Below, in pieces: positions 1 to 7,980 of a stretch of 64,000 bases of DNA. Every line of letters starts with the position of its first letter. Position 1 is the first letter of the stretch. The DNA lies in the NCBI RefSeq assembly GCF_018603885.1, contig NZ_JAHGAW010000009.1:62001-126000 (forward strand), given 5' to 3'. The position numbers and the translations under genes were made by a program. The stretch is from Sphingobium nicotianae (GTDB lineage: Bacteria; Pseudomonadota; Alphaproteobacteria; Sphingomonadales; Sphingomonadaceae). A model generated the notes under the pieces. The model saw nothing but the letters and a program-made list of their open reading frames with translations. It was not told the origin of the DNA and made no database searches.

Positions 1-1
1 C

Positions 2-289
2 ATCGCCCAGGCTGCGACCTCGGTTCTCGCCTGTGAAATTCCGGTGCCGGATGCAGCGCGATCCAGCCAGGCCGTGGCGCCTGACGGGACGATGGTACCC
101 AAGGGGACGGCGGGGTCCTTCCCCGGTGGTCGCACCTTCAAGGGCGAGGATGTGCGCTCGGGCCTTCGTGGCGCCACCCTGCCGGGCACCAGCTATGACG
201 AGAGCCAGGCCTATCTCAACTATGTGCGCAAGCTGCAGAGCGGCCGCAGCGGCTTTACCTGCTATGCATCCCTGATGATGCCGAAGTAA
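2..289 (+). CDS. C-terminal part of an unidentified protein (5' end outside window)
   Basis: The reading frame is open from the left edge and stops with TAA at 287-289, giving about 95 residues of a longer protein. The visible part is rich in Gly, Ser and Thr and ends in FTCYASLMMPK. I recognise no domain, transmembrane segment or sorting signal in it. It lies 23 bases upstream of the PqqD-like gene on the same strand, so it may belong to the same operon and could be the substrate of that system, but this is only positional inference. The coding frame is supported by GC-rich third positions. Confidence 0.6.
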   Translation: MAQAATSVLACEIPVPDAARSSQAVAPDGTMVPKGTAGSFPGGRTFKGEDVRSGLRGATLPGTSYDESQAYLNYVRKLQSGRSGFTCYASLMMPK

Positions 290-312
290 GTCGTCCCGGG
301 GTTGGTCTGGCC

Positions 313-594
313 ATGGGCGTGACCTACCGGGCCGAAGCGCCTGACCAGATCGTCATCGAGCATCTCGGTGCGATTGATCTGCTTTATCATCACCGGTCGG
401 GCGCGACCCATCTGGTGGCCGCGCCGATGCCGCAAATCCTCGAAGCGCTTGGAGACGGGCCGGCGACGGTTGCGGACCTCATCGGACGGCTGGCGGCGCA
501 ATTCGACTTCGATGCGGCGGAGGACATGGCGTCGCTGCTGGAGCAACGGCTCGCGGAACTGGCTGCCCTCGGCCTCGTTCGCGTGGACGGCTGA
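313..594 (+). CDS. PqqD-like peptide-binding protein of an HPr-rel-A type system
   Basis: A 93-residue protein with the compact PqqD fold pattern: an N-terminal beta region, the TxHLVAAPMPQILEAL helix segment at about residues 31-46, and a C-terminal winged helix ending in LAALGLVRVDG. PqqD-type domains bind leader peptides of ribosomally made, modified peptides. Its setting, just upstream of an HprK-related kinase and a nucleotidyltransferase, matches the family annotated as the HPr-rel-A system PqqD family peptide chaperone. It starts at ATG 313 and ends 6 bases before the kinase gene. No peptide precursor is visible in the window. Confidence 0.7.
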   Translation: MGVTYRAEAPDQIVIEHLGAIDLLYHHRSGATHLVAAPMPQILEALGDGPATVADLIGRLAAQFDFDAAEDMASLLEQRLAELAALGLVRVDG

Positions 595-600
595 GCGGCC

Positions 601-1470
601 ATGCGACACGAAATCGGCCTCGGCATCGGCCCGGCGACCTTCCGCATCGGCTCTGCCTGGCGTGCGCCGCTCGACGCGCTGGCGCGGCTCTATGCCGCCT
701 ATCCCCCGGTGGACCTGTCGCGCCGCGTGCCGGACTTCACCGTTCGCCTTCAGCCGACGCGGCCCTGGCGTCGGCTGATCCGCCCATCCATCTTCATTGC
801 CGGGGATCACTGGCTGCCGGAGGCGGCACCGATGGCGCTGGAGCATGGCCTGCTCGCTGCCGAGATGGGCATGAACCTGCAGATGGCGCTCGGCTGGCGG
901 CGCCATGTGCTGCTGCATGCCTCCAGCGTCGAGCGGGATGGCAAGGCGATCATCATCACCGGCGAATCCGGGAGCGGCAAGTCGACCCTCGCCGCGATGC
1001 TGGGCGAGCGCGGCTGGCGGCTGATGGGCGACGAGTTCGCGCTGCTCGATCCGGTCTCGGGCGCGGTCTTTCCCTTCCCACGGCTCATCAGCCTCAAGAA
1101 CCAAGCCATTGATATCGCGACTGCCGGCATCGCATCGGAGCGTCTCGGCCCCCTGATGGCGGCCACGGCGAAGGGTGATATTCGCCACCTCGTCCCGCGC
1201 GCCGACGCGATCGCGCGCATGAAGGAGCCGGCGACACCCGCCCTGCTCCTGTTCCCGCAATATGGCCCGGCGGCGGACCGGCGTCCCGTCGATCCGGGCG
1301 AAGCCTTCGTGCGGCTGACGCAGGCCTCGACCAATTATGTCGCGCTCGGCGAGGCTGGTTTTCGCGCGCTGACACGGTTCGTCACGCAGGTGCCGGCCGT
1401 GGCGCTGGACTATCCGGACAGCGCGACCGTCTTCGCGGCGATCGACGATCTGTGGAGCCGGATCGGATGA
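601..1470 (+). CDS. HprK-related kinase A (P-loop kinase)
   Basis: A 289-residue protein distantly related to HPr kinase/phosphorylase. It has a clear Walker A loop, GESGSGKST, at residues 121-129, followed by an acidic segment, MGDEFALLD, at about 142-150, where HprK has its catalytic Asp pair. The N-terminal 100 residues do not resemble the HprK N-domain. This matches the HprK-related kinase A family, found beside PqqD-like and nucleotidyltransferase genes. HprK homologues in some lasso-peptide clusters phosphorylate the peptide C-terminus, so a peptide or protein substrate is plausible. Its stop overlaps the next start (ATGA), implying translational coupling. Confidence 0.75.
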   Translation: MRHEIGLGIGPATFRIGSAWRAPLDALARLYAAYPPVDLSRRVPDFTVRLQPTRPWRRLIRPSIFIAGDHWLPEAAPMALEHGLLAAEMGMNLQMALGWRRHVLLHASSVERDGKAIIITGESGSGKSTLAAMLGERGWRLMGDEFALLDPVSGAVFPFPRLISLKNQAIDIATAGIASERLGPLMAATAKGDIRHLVPRADAIARMKEPATPALLLFPQYGPAADRRPVDPGEAFVRLTQASTNYVALGEAGFRALTRFVTQVPAVALDYPDSATVFAAIDDLWSRIG

Positions 1471-2492
1471 GCGCGGCGTTGCTCGTCGCCGTGCTGCTGG
1501 AGCCCGGCGAGGCGCTGCGCCTCGATGCGCGGCACTGGACGGGCCTGCTTGCGGCGGCGCGTGGCGAGCGATTGATCGGGACGCTGGCGGCGAAGCTGGA
1601 CGGCCTCGACGTTCCGCCGGACGTCGCGGCGATCCTGGCCGACGCCCGGCTCGATAATCTGCGCGAGCGGCGGCAGGCGCTGTGGGAAGTCGATCGCGCG
1701 CTGGCGGCGCTGGCGCCCCTCGATTGCCCGGTGGTGCTGCTCAAGGGCAGCGCCTTCATCGCTGCGGGACTGTTGGCGGGGCAGGGCCGGGCGATCGGCG
1801 ATCTCGACATCCTCGTGCCGCGCGAGCGGCTGGACGAGGTCGAGGCAGCCCTGCTTTCGGCCGGATGGGAATGGGTTAAGCCTGATCCCTATGACGACAT
1901 CTATTATCGCCGCTGGATGCACGAACTGCCTCCGCTGATCCATCATGACCGGGATCGCATGATCGACGTGCATCACACGATCCTGCCGCTGACGGCGCGA
2001 CCCAGGCCGGATGCGGCGGCGATGATCGCCGATGCGGTGCCGCTGGAGGGCGGCGGGGCAGTGCTGCGGATCGACGACATGCTCTGTCATGCCGCCGCGC
2101 ATCTGCTGGCGGACGGCGACATGGCCGGGGGCCTGCGCAATCTCTGGGATATTCATTGCCTGATCCTGGAGCATGGGGAGGCACCGAATTTCTGGCTCGC
2201 CCTGGATCGGCGCGCGCGGCAGCACGGGCTGACGGGTCCGATGCGGCGTGCGGTGCGGCTGTCGCATCGGATTTTCGGGACCGAGGCGCCGGCTGCCTGG
2301 CTTAAGGGCGCTGTCTTTGATGCTCTTTTCGAAGCGCGCCTGCTTACCCGCAACGACTGGGGTCTGGAGGAGCGCCCCTTCCTGCGCCTCGCTTTCTACA
2401 TCCGCTCGCACTGGCTGCGCATGCCCCCCTTGATGCTCGCGAGGCATCTCTGGACGAAATGGCGCAAGGGCTATCGGCCCGTCGGCCCATGA
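1467..2492 (+). CDS. nucleotidyltransferase family protein (NTP_transf_5 type)
   Basis: A 341-residue protein. The polymerase-beta-type signature is seen as KGSAF at about residues 93-97 followed by GDLDILV at about 110-116, giving the GS...DxD metal site of the family. It probably transfers a nucleotide to an unknown acceptor. I chose ATG 1467, which overlaps the TGA of the kinase gene as ATGA; a GTG at 1452 in frame is less likely. It forms a coupled set with the PqqD-like and HprK-like proteins, as in HPr-rel-A systems and in some peptide tailoring clusters where kinase and nucleotidyltransferase occur together. Confidence 0.7.
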   Translation: MSAALLVAVLLEPGEALRLDARHWTGLLAAARGERLIGTLAAKLDGLDVPPDVAAILADARLDNLRERRQALWEVDRALAALAPLDCPVVLLKGSAFIAAGLLAGQGRAIGDLDILVPRERLDEVEAALLSAGWEWVKPDPYDDIYYRRWMHELPPLIHHDRDRMIDVHHTILPLTARPRPDAAAMIADAVPLEGGGAVLRIDDMLCHAAAHLLADGDMAGGLRNLWDIHCLILEHGEAPNFWLALDRRARQHGLTGPMRRAVRLSHRIFGTEAPAAWLKGAVFDALFEARLLTRNDWGLEERPFLRLAFYIRSHWLRMPPLMLARHLWTKWRKGYRPVGP

Positions 2493-3025
2493 ACTTCACG
2501 ACCCGATTGGCGGCAGAAGCGGATCTTCCGGCCTTGCGCGCATTGATGGCGCTGGCGATCGATCGCCTGCAGTCCGATTTTCTGTCCGTCGAGCAGGTCG
2601 TGGCGAGCCGGGCGGTCATGGGCCTGGACACGCAGCTGATCGCTGACCGCACCTACTTCCTGGCGGAAGAAAATGGCGTCCTGGCGGGGTGCGGCGGCTG
2701 GAGCCGTCGCGCGACGCTTTACGGTGGCGATCACAGCACGGCCCTGCGCGATCCAGAATTGCTCGATCCGGTCCGGGATGCCGCCCGTATCCGGGCCATG
2801 TACACGCATCCCGCCTTCGCGCGCCGTGGTATCGGCCGGCTCATCCTGGACACGTGCGAGGGAGCGGCGCGCGATGCCGGGTTCGTCCGGGCGGAGCTCA
2901 TGGCCACGCTGAGCGGCCAGCCGCTTTACGCCGTCTGCGGCTATCTCACGATCGAAGCGATCGAGGCCGATGTGAATGGCATCAAGGTGCCGCTGGTGCG
3001 CATGGGCAAGACGCTGCGGGATTAG
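2489..3025 (+). CDS. GNAT family N-acetyltransferase
   Basis: A 178-residue protein with the GNAT fold: an N-terminal TTRLAAEADLPALRALM segment, the central strand leading to MYTHPAFARRGIGRLILD (acetyl-CoA binding loop near residues 102-119), and the C-terminal ELMATLSGQPLYAVCGY segment. The start ATG 2489 overlaps the nucleotidyltransferase stop (ATGA), so it is co-translated with the HPr-rel-A-like genes and may be a tailoring enzyme of that system or simply a neighbour. Its TAG stop at 3023-3025 overlaps the stop codon of the convergent gph gene. The acceptor substrate is unknown. Confidence 0.75.
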   Translation: MNFTTRLAAEADLPALRALMALAIDRLQSDFLSVEQVVASRAVMGLDTQLIADRTYFLAEENGVLAGCGGWSRRATLYGGDHSTALRDPELLDPVRDAARIRAMYTHPAFARRGIGRLILDTCEGAARDAGFVRAELMATLSGQPLYAVCGYLTIEAIEADVNGIKVPLVRMGKTLRD

Positions 3026-3696
3026 GCCGGCCAGCGCTCCAGGAGCGGCACCAGCTCGTCATAATGGTCGATGCCGGCGTCCGCGCCGAGCTGCTCGGGT
3101 GTGCAATGGACGAAGCCGAAGCTGACGGCGATAGACGGGACGCTGGCCGCCCGCGCGGCGATGGTGTCATTGTCGGTGTCGCCGAGGAAGATGGTGCGGC
3201 CACCGCCGGCCTGGCGGATCATCTCGTGGATGAGATCGGGCTTGGGCTTCAACCGGTCCGGCCCCAGCGTGTCGCCGCCGACGATCGCGGCGAACCGGTC
3301 GGTCAGGCCAAGCGCATCGAGAAGCGGGCGGGCGAACCCCTCGCGTTTGTTGGTGCACATGGCGAGCCGGACGCCGCGGGCGGTCAGGGCATCCATCGCC
3401 GCGACCGCGCCGGGATAAGGCGCCGTCCCAATGCAGAGATTGTCGCCATAATAGTCGAGCAGGATCGGATGCCATTCTTCCAGCAGCGTCTCGGTGCAGC
3501 CGCCCGTCGCCTCAAGGGCGCGTTCCAGCATGCGCCTGGCACCCTTGCCGATGAACGGCTTGATCGTCTCGACCGGCAAAGGCGCGCGGTCCAGCCGCAT
3601 CAGCACATGATTGACGGCGCCAGCCAGATCCGTGCTCGTGTCGAGCAGGGTGCCGTCGAGGTCGAATCCAACGATATCGAAACATATATCTGCCAT
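3022..3696 (-). CDS. gph: phosphoglycolate phosphatase (HAD family)
   Basis: A 224-residue HAD hydrolase. Motif I is FDLDGTLLD (Asp12 nucleophile, Asp14 acid/base), motif II lies in MCTNKR, and the metal-binding motif IV is FLGDTDNDTIAA. It would dephosphorylate 2-phosphoglycolate, made by DNA repair or oxygenation reactions, in the cytoplasm. The start ATG at 3696 directly precedes the HAD core; a further ATG at 3741 would add an unsupported 15 residues. It is divergent from glmU. Members of this subgroup are hard to tell from other HAD phosphatases such as pyrophosphatases, so substrate is less certain than family. Confidence 0.8.
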   Translation of the reverse strand: MADICFDIVGFDLDGTLLDTSTDLAGAVNHVLMRLDRAPLPVETIKPFIGKGARRMLERALEATGGCTETLLEEWHPILLDYYGDNLCIGTAPYPGAVAAMDALTARGVRLAMCTNKREGFARPLLDALGLTDRFAAIVGGDTLGPDRLKPKPDLIHEMIRQAGGGRTIFLGDTDNDTIAARAASVPSIAVSFGFVHCTPEQLGADAGIDHYDELVPLLERWPA

Positions 3697-3776
3697 GGGC
3701 CGCCCATGCCCGCTGCACTGTGGCGCGATCAAGTCAAACATGGCAAGGGGCGCCCCTGAGTCTTCCGAGCCGGAGA

Positions 3777-5150
3777 ATGAACGTGTCCACGCCGCTCGCC
3801 GTCATCGTCCTCGCCGCCGGGCAGGGCACACGCATGAAGTCCAGCCTGCACAAGGTGCTGCATCCGATCGCGGGGCGGCCGATGTTGCTGCACCTGCTCG
3901 GTGCGGTGGCCGAGCTGGCGCCGGCGAAGCAGGTCGTCGTCGTGGGGGCGGGGCGCGAACAGGTGGAGAAGGCGGTGAGCGGCAAGGGCGTCGACATCGC
4001 CGTGCAGGCCGATCAGCTCGGCACCGGCCACGCCGTCGCGCAGGCGAGGGACGCATTGGCCGGCTTCGTGGGCGATGTGCTGATCCTCTATGGCGACGTG
4101 CCGCTGGTGCGCGCGGAGACGATGCGCGCGATGATCGCGCGGCTGCATGGCGCCGATGCGCCGGCCTGTGTCGTGCTCGGCTTCCGGCCCGACGATGCGG
4201 CAGCCTATGGGCGGATCATCGCCGGTCCCGACGGACGGATCGAGCGCATGGTCGAGTATAAGGATGCCAGCGAGGCGGAGCGCGCGGTCAATCTCTGTAA
4301 TTCCGGACTGATGGCCGTTCGCTCCGATGACCTGTTTGCGCTGCTGGCGCGGGTGGGCAACGACAATGCCGCCGGCGAATATTATCTGCCCGACGTCGTG
4401 ATGCTGGCGGCGTTGGACGGCCGGGCCAGCGCCGTGATTGAGACGGCGGCGAGCGAAGTGGCAGGCGTCAACAGCCGCGCTGAGCTGGCGGGTGTGGAAG
4501 CCGTCTGGCAGGCCCAGCGCCGGATCGAGGCGATGCGCGATGGCGTGACTCTGGTCGCGCCCGAGACGGTCTTCTTCGCGCACGACACCAGCATCGCGCG
4601 CGATGTGACGATCGAGCCCAATGTCATCTTCGGCCCCGGCGTGCGGATCGAGGAAGGCGCGGTGATCCACGCTTTTTGCCATATCGAGGGCGCGCATGTC
4701 GGGCCGTCCGCTTCGGTCGGTCCCTTTGCGCGGCTCCGCCCCGGCGCGGTGCTGGGCGAGAAGGTGCGTGTCGGCAATTTCGTCGAGGTGAAGAATGCGA
4801 CGATGGGCAAGGGCGCCAAGGCCAATCACCTCTCCTATGTCGGCGATGCGACGGTGGGCGAGGACGTCAATATCGGCGCGGGCGCGATCACCTGCAATTA
4901 TGACGGCTATTTCAAGCATCAGACGATCATCGGTGATCGCGCCTTCATCGGCTCGAACAGCGCCTTGATCGCCCCGGTCAGGATCGGCCGCGATGCGATC
5001 GTCGCGGCCGGCAGCGCCGTTTCGCGCGATGTGGGTGATGGCGAGCTGCGTCTGGTCCGGGCCGAGCAATTCGTGAAGCCGGGCTGGGCCGATCGTTTTC
5101 ATGACGCGATGCGCAAGAAAAAAGAGGCGGCGAAGGCGGGCGAGAACTAA
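3777..5150 (+). CDS. glmU: bifunctional GlcNAc-1-P uridyltransferase / GlcN-1-P acetyltransferase
   Basis: A 457-residue GlmU. The N-terminal pyrophosphorylase domain carries the signature LAAGQGTRMKSSLHKVLHPI at residues 12-31. The C-terminal half is a left-handed beta-helix with hexapeptide repeats (VTIEPNVIFGPGVRI, VGPFARLRPGAVLG, VNIGAGAITCNYDGY). It makes UDP-GlcNAc for peptidoglycan and lipid A. I chose ATG 3777, preceded closely by GGAGA and aligning with the usual family start; upstream in-frame codons to 3720 look non-coding. Its product uses glucosamine-6-phosphate from GlmS, encoded 1 kb downstream beyond the toxin-antitoxin pair. Confidence 0.95.
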   Translation: MNVSTPLAVIVLAAGQGTRMKSSLHKVLHPIAGRPMLLHLLGAVAELAPAKQVVVVGAGREQVEKAVSGKGVDIAVQADQLGTGHAVAQARDALAGFVGDVLILYGDVPLVRAETMRAMIARLHGADAPACVVLGFRPDDAAAYGRIIAGPDGRIERMVEYKDASEAERAVNLCNSGLMAVRSDDLFALLARVGNDNAAGEYYLPDVVMLAALDGRASAVIETAASEVAGVNSRAELAGVEAVWQAQRRIEAMRDGVTLVAPETVFFAHDTSIARDVTIEPNVIFGPGVRIEEGAVIHAFCHIEGAHVGPSASVGPFARLRPGAVLGEKVRVGNFVEVKNATMGKGAKANHLSYVGDATVGEDVNIGAGAITCNYDGYFKHQTIIGDRAFIGSNSALIAPVRIGRDAIVAAGSAVSRDVGDGELRLVRAEQFVKPGWADRFHDAMRKKKEAAKAGEN

Positions 5151-5280
5151 CGCCGTATCGCTCTGAACATAGCAGCGCCAGGCCGGTGCTCTGCCGCGAT
5201 GAATCGTGTGCCCGAATCGTCAAGTGTCGAAATCGTCCAATCGCGCCGCGCTGCATCATGGCAAATCCCTCCTCACGCGG

Positions 5281-5473
5281 CGACGCAGAGATGTCGGCAA
5301 GCGCTCCTCTGTCCAGCGGGCAGTGCGATGCGGGTGTCTGGGGGCTCTTCCGCTGCTTCCCTGGTCGGTGCGCCGGCTGCAATTCGGGATCTCCGTGGGA
5401 GGTGCGTCGTCCGGCGCATGCGAGATCTTTTGTTCGGGAAGGGAAGAGGGCGGTTGTGGGACCGCCCTCTTTT
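5281..5473 (+). ncRNA. candidate structured small RNA, possibly 6S-like, ending in a terminator
   Basis: This stretch between glmU and the toxin-antitoxin pair has no convincing ORF but carries structure. CGACGCAGAGAT at 5281-5292 can pair with ATCTC (5389-5393) and TGCGTCG (5403-5409), separated by a 9-base bulge, closing about 115 bases. Inside the 5' arm, GAGATGTCGGCAAGCG (5288-5303) strongly resembles the 5' arm of E. coli 6S RNA (GAGATGTTCGCAAGCG), and the 3' arm GCTGCAATTCGGGATCTC parallels its 3' arm. The rho-independent terminator at 5444-5473 would end the transcript. It is shorter than usual 6S RNAs and no strong promoter is seen, so identity is tentative. Confidence 0.35.
5444..5473 (+). 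terminator. rho-independent terminator
   Basis: An 11-bp perfect stem, AAGAGGGCGGT (5444-5454) with ACCGCCCTCTT (5461-5471), a 6-base loop and a short T run (5470-5473). It stands 294 bases after the glmU stop and just upstream of the toxin-antitoxin promoter region, so it ends either a long glmU 3' tail or a separate small RNA. Confidence 0.8.
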
Positions 5474-5487
5474 CGTCTGCGCGCCGC

Positions 5488-5521
5488 TTGACATGATATC
5501 ATGATATGATATCAACATATC
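5488..5521 (+). promoter_or_regulatory. promoter/operator of the toxin-antitoxin operon
   Basis: TTGACA at 5488-5493 is followed by a run of overlapping palindromes: CATGATATCATG (5492-5503) and two copies of the 8-base palindrome TGATATCA (5494-5501 and 5507-5514), 13 bases apart. Such a cluster directly before a ribbon-helix-helix antitoxin gene is what autoregulation by the antitoxin dimer would use. A TATGAT at 5505-5510 could act as a -10 element, but it is only 11 bases after TTGACA, so the real -35/-10 pairing is unclear. Confidence 0.65.
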
Positions 5522-5773
5522 ATGCGTTTTCTGGCCGACCTGTCCGATGAAGATGTGAAGTGGCTCGATGCTCGCGCGGCCGAGGAAGGCAAGTCGCGCG
5601 CCGCCGTGTTGCGCGAGGCTGTCGGCGCCTATCGGGCCGAGCAGGCCAAGCAGGGAATCGAGCGCTATTTCGGACTCTGGGCCAGGCATGGCTCGTCAAT
5701 CGACGGTCTCGATTATGAGCGGCGCATGCGCGGCGAGTGGGATCGCGATTGGGACGGCGAGCCGGCCTCGTGA
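5522..5773 (+). CDS. ribbon-helix-helix antitoxin (VapB-like)
   Basis: An 83-residue protein beginning MRFLADLSDEDVKWLDARAA and continuing KSRAAVLREAVGAYRAE, the strand-helix-helix pattern of CopG/RHH antitoxins in the first 45 residues. The rest (about 46-83), rich in Trp, Arg and Asp, is the likely toxin-neutralising tail. Its TGA overlaps the GTG start of the PIN toxin (GTGA). No Shine-Dalgarno sequence is visible before ATG 5522, and the palindromic operator runs right up to the start codon, so the mRNA may be leaderless or poorly translated. Confidence 0.8.
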   Translation: MRFLADLSDEDVKWLDARAAEEGKSRAAVLREAVGAYRAEQAKQGIERYFGLWARHGSSIDGLDYERRMRGEWDRDWDGEPAS

Positions 5774-6138
5774 GCGAATTCTACTTCGATACCAATATCC
5801 TCATCGATGCGCTTCACGACCGGCCGCAAGCCTGGGCGGAGTTGCGCCGGGCCAAGCGGCCGTGGATCAGCCGCATCAGCTGGATCGAAGTGCTTGCCGG
5901 CGCGCCGGACGGCCTGCAAACGGAGACCGAACGCTTCCTCGATCTCTTCGGCGTCGCCGAAGTCGATGAAGAAGTCGGCCGGCGCGCGGCGGCGCTCCGG
6001 CATCAGCGTCGATCCATGAAGCTCCCCGATGCGATCATCCTGGCCTCGGCCCAGCTCAGCGGCCGGATCCTGGTGACACGCAACAGCAAGGATTTCCCGG
6101 CCAACATGCCGGGCATCCGCATCCCCTATACTCTCTGA
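5770..6138 (+). CDS. vapC: PIN-domain ribonuclease toxin (VapC-like)
   Basis: A 122-residue PIN-domain protein. The acidic metal-binding residues expected of VapC are visible: Asp7 in FDTNILID, Glu40 in SWIEVLAG, Asp87 in KLPDAIILASA and Asp108 in NSKDFP. VapC toxins are Mg-dependent RNases that cleave tRNA or rRNA. I chose GTG 5770, which overlaps the antitoxin stop and puts FDTNILID next to the N-terminus as in the family; an upstream in-frame ATG at 5737 lies within the antitoxin gene. The pair sits between glmU and glmS, 15 bases before glmS. Confidence 0.85.
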   Translation: MSEFYFDTNILIDALHDRPQAWAELRRAKRPWISRISWIEVLAGAPDGLQTETERFLDLFGVAEVDEEVGRRAAALRHQRRSMKLPDAIILASAQLSGRILVTRNSKDFPANMPGIRIPYTL

Positions 6139-6153
6139 CGGAAGGCTCGTCTC

Positions 6154-7980
6154 ATGTGCGGAATTATCGGCATTGTCGGCGCGGAAGATGTCGCGGACCG
6201 TCTGCTCGACGGGCTGCGGCGGCTCGAATATCGCGGTTACGATTCGGCGGGCATCGCGACGGTCGTCGGCGGGCACATCGAGCGGCGGCGGGCCCAGGGC
6301 AAGCTCGTCAATCTCGCCAAAGTGCTGGCGGCCGAACCGCTGCCCGGCACGACCGGGATCGCGCATACCCGCTGGGCGACGCATGGCGCGCCGACGACCA
6401 GCAACGCGCATCCACACGCCACCGAGGAAGTCGCGGTCGTCCACAATGGCATCATCGAGAATTTCAAGGCGCTGCGCGACGAACTGATCGGCCGCGGCCG
6501 CGTCTTCACCAGCGAGACCGACACGGAAGTGGTCGCGCATCTGGTGAGCGAGCTGATCGAGCAGGGCGCCGAGCCGGCTGATGCCGTCGCGCAGGTGCTG
6601 CCGCGGCTACACGGCGCCTTCGCGCTCGCCGTCCTCTTCCGCAAGCATCCCGATCTGCTGATCGGCGCGCGCCTCGGCTCGCCTTTGGTCGTCGGCTATG
6701 GCGAGGGAGAGACCTATCTCGGCTCGGACGCGCTGGCGCTCGCCCCGCTCACCCAGCGCATCGCCTATCTCGACGAGGGCGACTGGGTGGTCGTCACGCG
6801 CGATGGCGCGCAGGTGTTCGACAAGGATAATGTTCCGGTCGAGCGTGCGGTGACGCTGTCGGGCGTCTCGGGTGCGATGATCGACAAGGGCAATCATCGT
6901 CACTTCATGCTCAAGGAGATTTATGAGCAGCCGGTGGTCGTGGCGCAGACGCTGCGCAGCTATGTGCGCCGCATCGACGATCAGGTCTCGCTGCCGATCC
7001 CGGACTTCGATCTCTCGGCGATCCGCCGCGTCACCATCGTCGCCTGCGGTACCAGCTTCTATGCCGGCATGGTCGCAAAATATTGGTTCGAGCAGTTCGC
7101 CCGCATGCCGGTCGATCTCGATGTCGCGTCCGAGTTCCGCTATCGCGCGCCGGTGATGGAGCCCGAAGGGGGGCTTGCGCTCTTCATCTCGCAATCGGGC
7201 GAGACGGCGGACACGCTCGCGGCGCTGCGTCATGCCAGGGCGGAGGGGCAGAAGATTGCCGTCGTCGTCAATGTGCCGACCAGCTCCATGGCGCGCGAGG
7301 CCGATCTGCTGTTGCCGAGCCACGCCGGGCCCGAAATCGGCGTCGCCTCGACCAAAGCCTTCACCTGCCAGCTCGCGGTGCTCGCTGCGCTCGTTGCCAA
7401 TGTCGCGCGTGCCAAGGGACGCCTGACGCCGGAGGAGGAGAAGGATATCGTCAGGCATCTCTCCGAGGCGCCGTCCGCGATCAACCAGGCGCTGGCTCAG
7501 GACGAGGCGGTGCAGGCGCTCGCCCCGCTGATCGTCCCGGCGCGCGACGTGCTCTATCTGGGTCGCGGCACCGACTATCCGCTGGCGCTGGAAGGCGCGC
7601 TCAAGCTGAAGGAGATCAGCTATATTCACGCGGAAGGTTACGCGGCCGGCGAAATGAAGCACGGCCCGATCGCGCTGATCGACGAAGCCGTGCCGGTCAT
7701 CGTCATTGCGCCGTCAGGGCCGTTGTTCGAAAAGACCGTCTCCAACATGCAGGAAGTCCAGGCGCGCGGTGGCAAGGTGGTGCTGATCTCGGACGAGGAC
7801 GGCATCGCGGCGGCGGGCGAAGGCTGTCTCGCGACACTGGCGCTGCCCAAGGTCCACCCGCTGATCGCGCCGATGGTCTATGCGGTGCCGGTGCAACTGC
7901 TCGCCTATCACGTCGCCGTGATCAAGGGCACCGATGTCGATCAGCCCCGCAATCTGGCCAAGTCGGTGACTGTCGAGTGA
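6154..7980 (+). CDS. glmS: glutamine-fructose-6-phosphate aminotransferase (isomerizing)
   Basis: A 608-residue protein starting MCGIIGIVG, where Cys2 is the glutaminase nucleophile. Family signatures include RRLEYRGYDSAG (about 28-39), HTRWATHG (about 71-78), two SIS sugar-isomerase domains (ACGTSFYAG near 295; FLGRGTDYPLALEGALKLKEISY near 470) and the C-terminal KSVTVE, as in E. coli GlmS. It converts fructose-6-phosphate and glutamine to glucosamine-6-phosphate, feeding GlmU. No glmS ribozyme is visible upstream, and the gap to the toxin gene is only 15 bases, so it may be partly co-transcribed with it. Confidence 0.95.
   Translation: MCGIIGIVGAEDVADRLLDGLRRLEYRGYDSAGIATVVGGHIERRRAQGKLVNLAKVLAAEPLPGTTGIAHTRWATHGAPTTSNAHPHATEEVAVVHNGIIENFKALRDELIGRGRVFTSETDTEVVAHLVSELIEQGAEPADAVAQVLPRLHGAFALAVLFRKHPDLLIGARLGSPLVVGYGEGETYLGSDALALAPLTQRIAYLDEGDWVVVTRDGAQVFDKDNVPVERAVTLSGVSGAMIDKGNHRHFMLKEIYEQPVVVAQTLRSYVRRIDDQVSLPIPDFDLSAIRRVTIVACGTSFYAGMVAKYWFEQFARMPVDLDVASEFRYRAPVMEPEGGLALFISQSGETADTLAALRHARAEGQKIAVVVNVPTSSMAREADLLLPSHAGPEIGVASTKAFTCQLAVLAALVANVARAKGRLTPEEEKDIVRHLSEAPSAINQALAQDEAVQALAPLIVPARDVLYLGRGTDYPLALEGALKLKEISYIHAEGYAAGEMKHGPIALIDEAVPVIVIAPSGPLFEKTVSNMQEVQARGGKVVLISDEDGIAAAGEGCLATLALPKVHPLIAPMVYAVPVQLLAYHVAVIKGTDVDQPRNLAKSVTVE

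Noticed and set aside
5511-5516. -10 element at canonical 17-base spacing from TTGACA before the antitoxin
   Set aside because: The hexamer there (ATCAAC) is a poor -10; the better TATGAT is too close, so no definite promoter pair is claimed.
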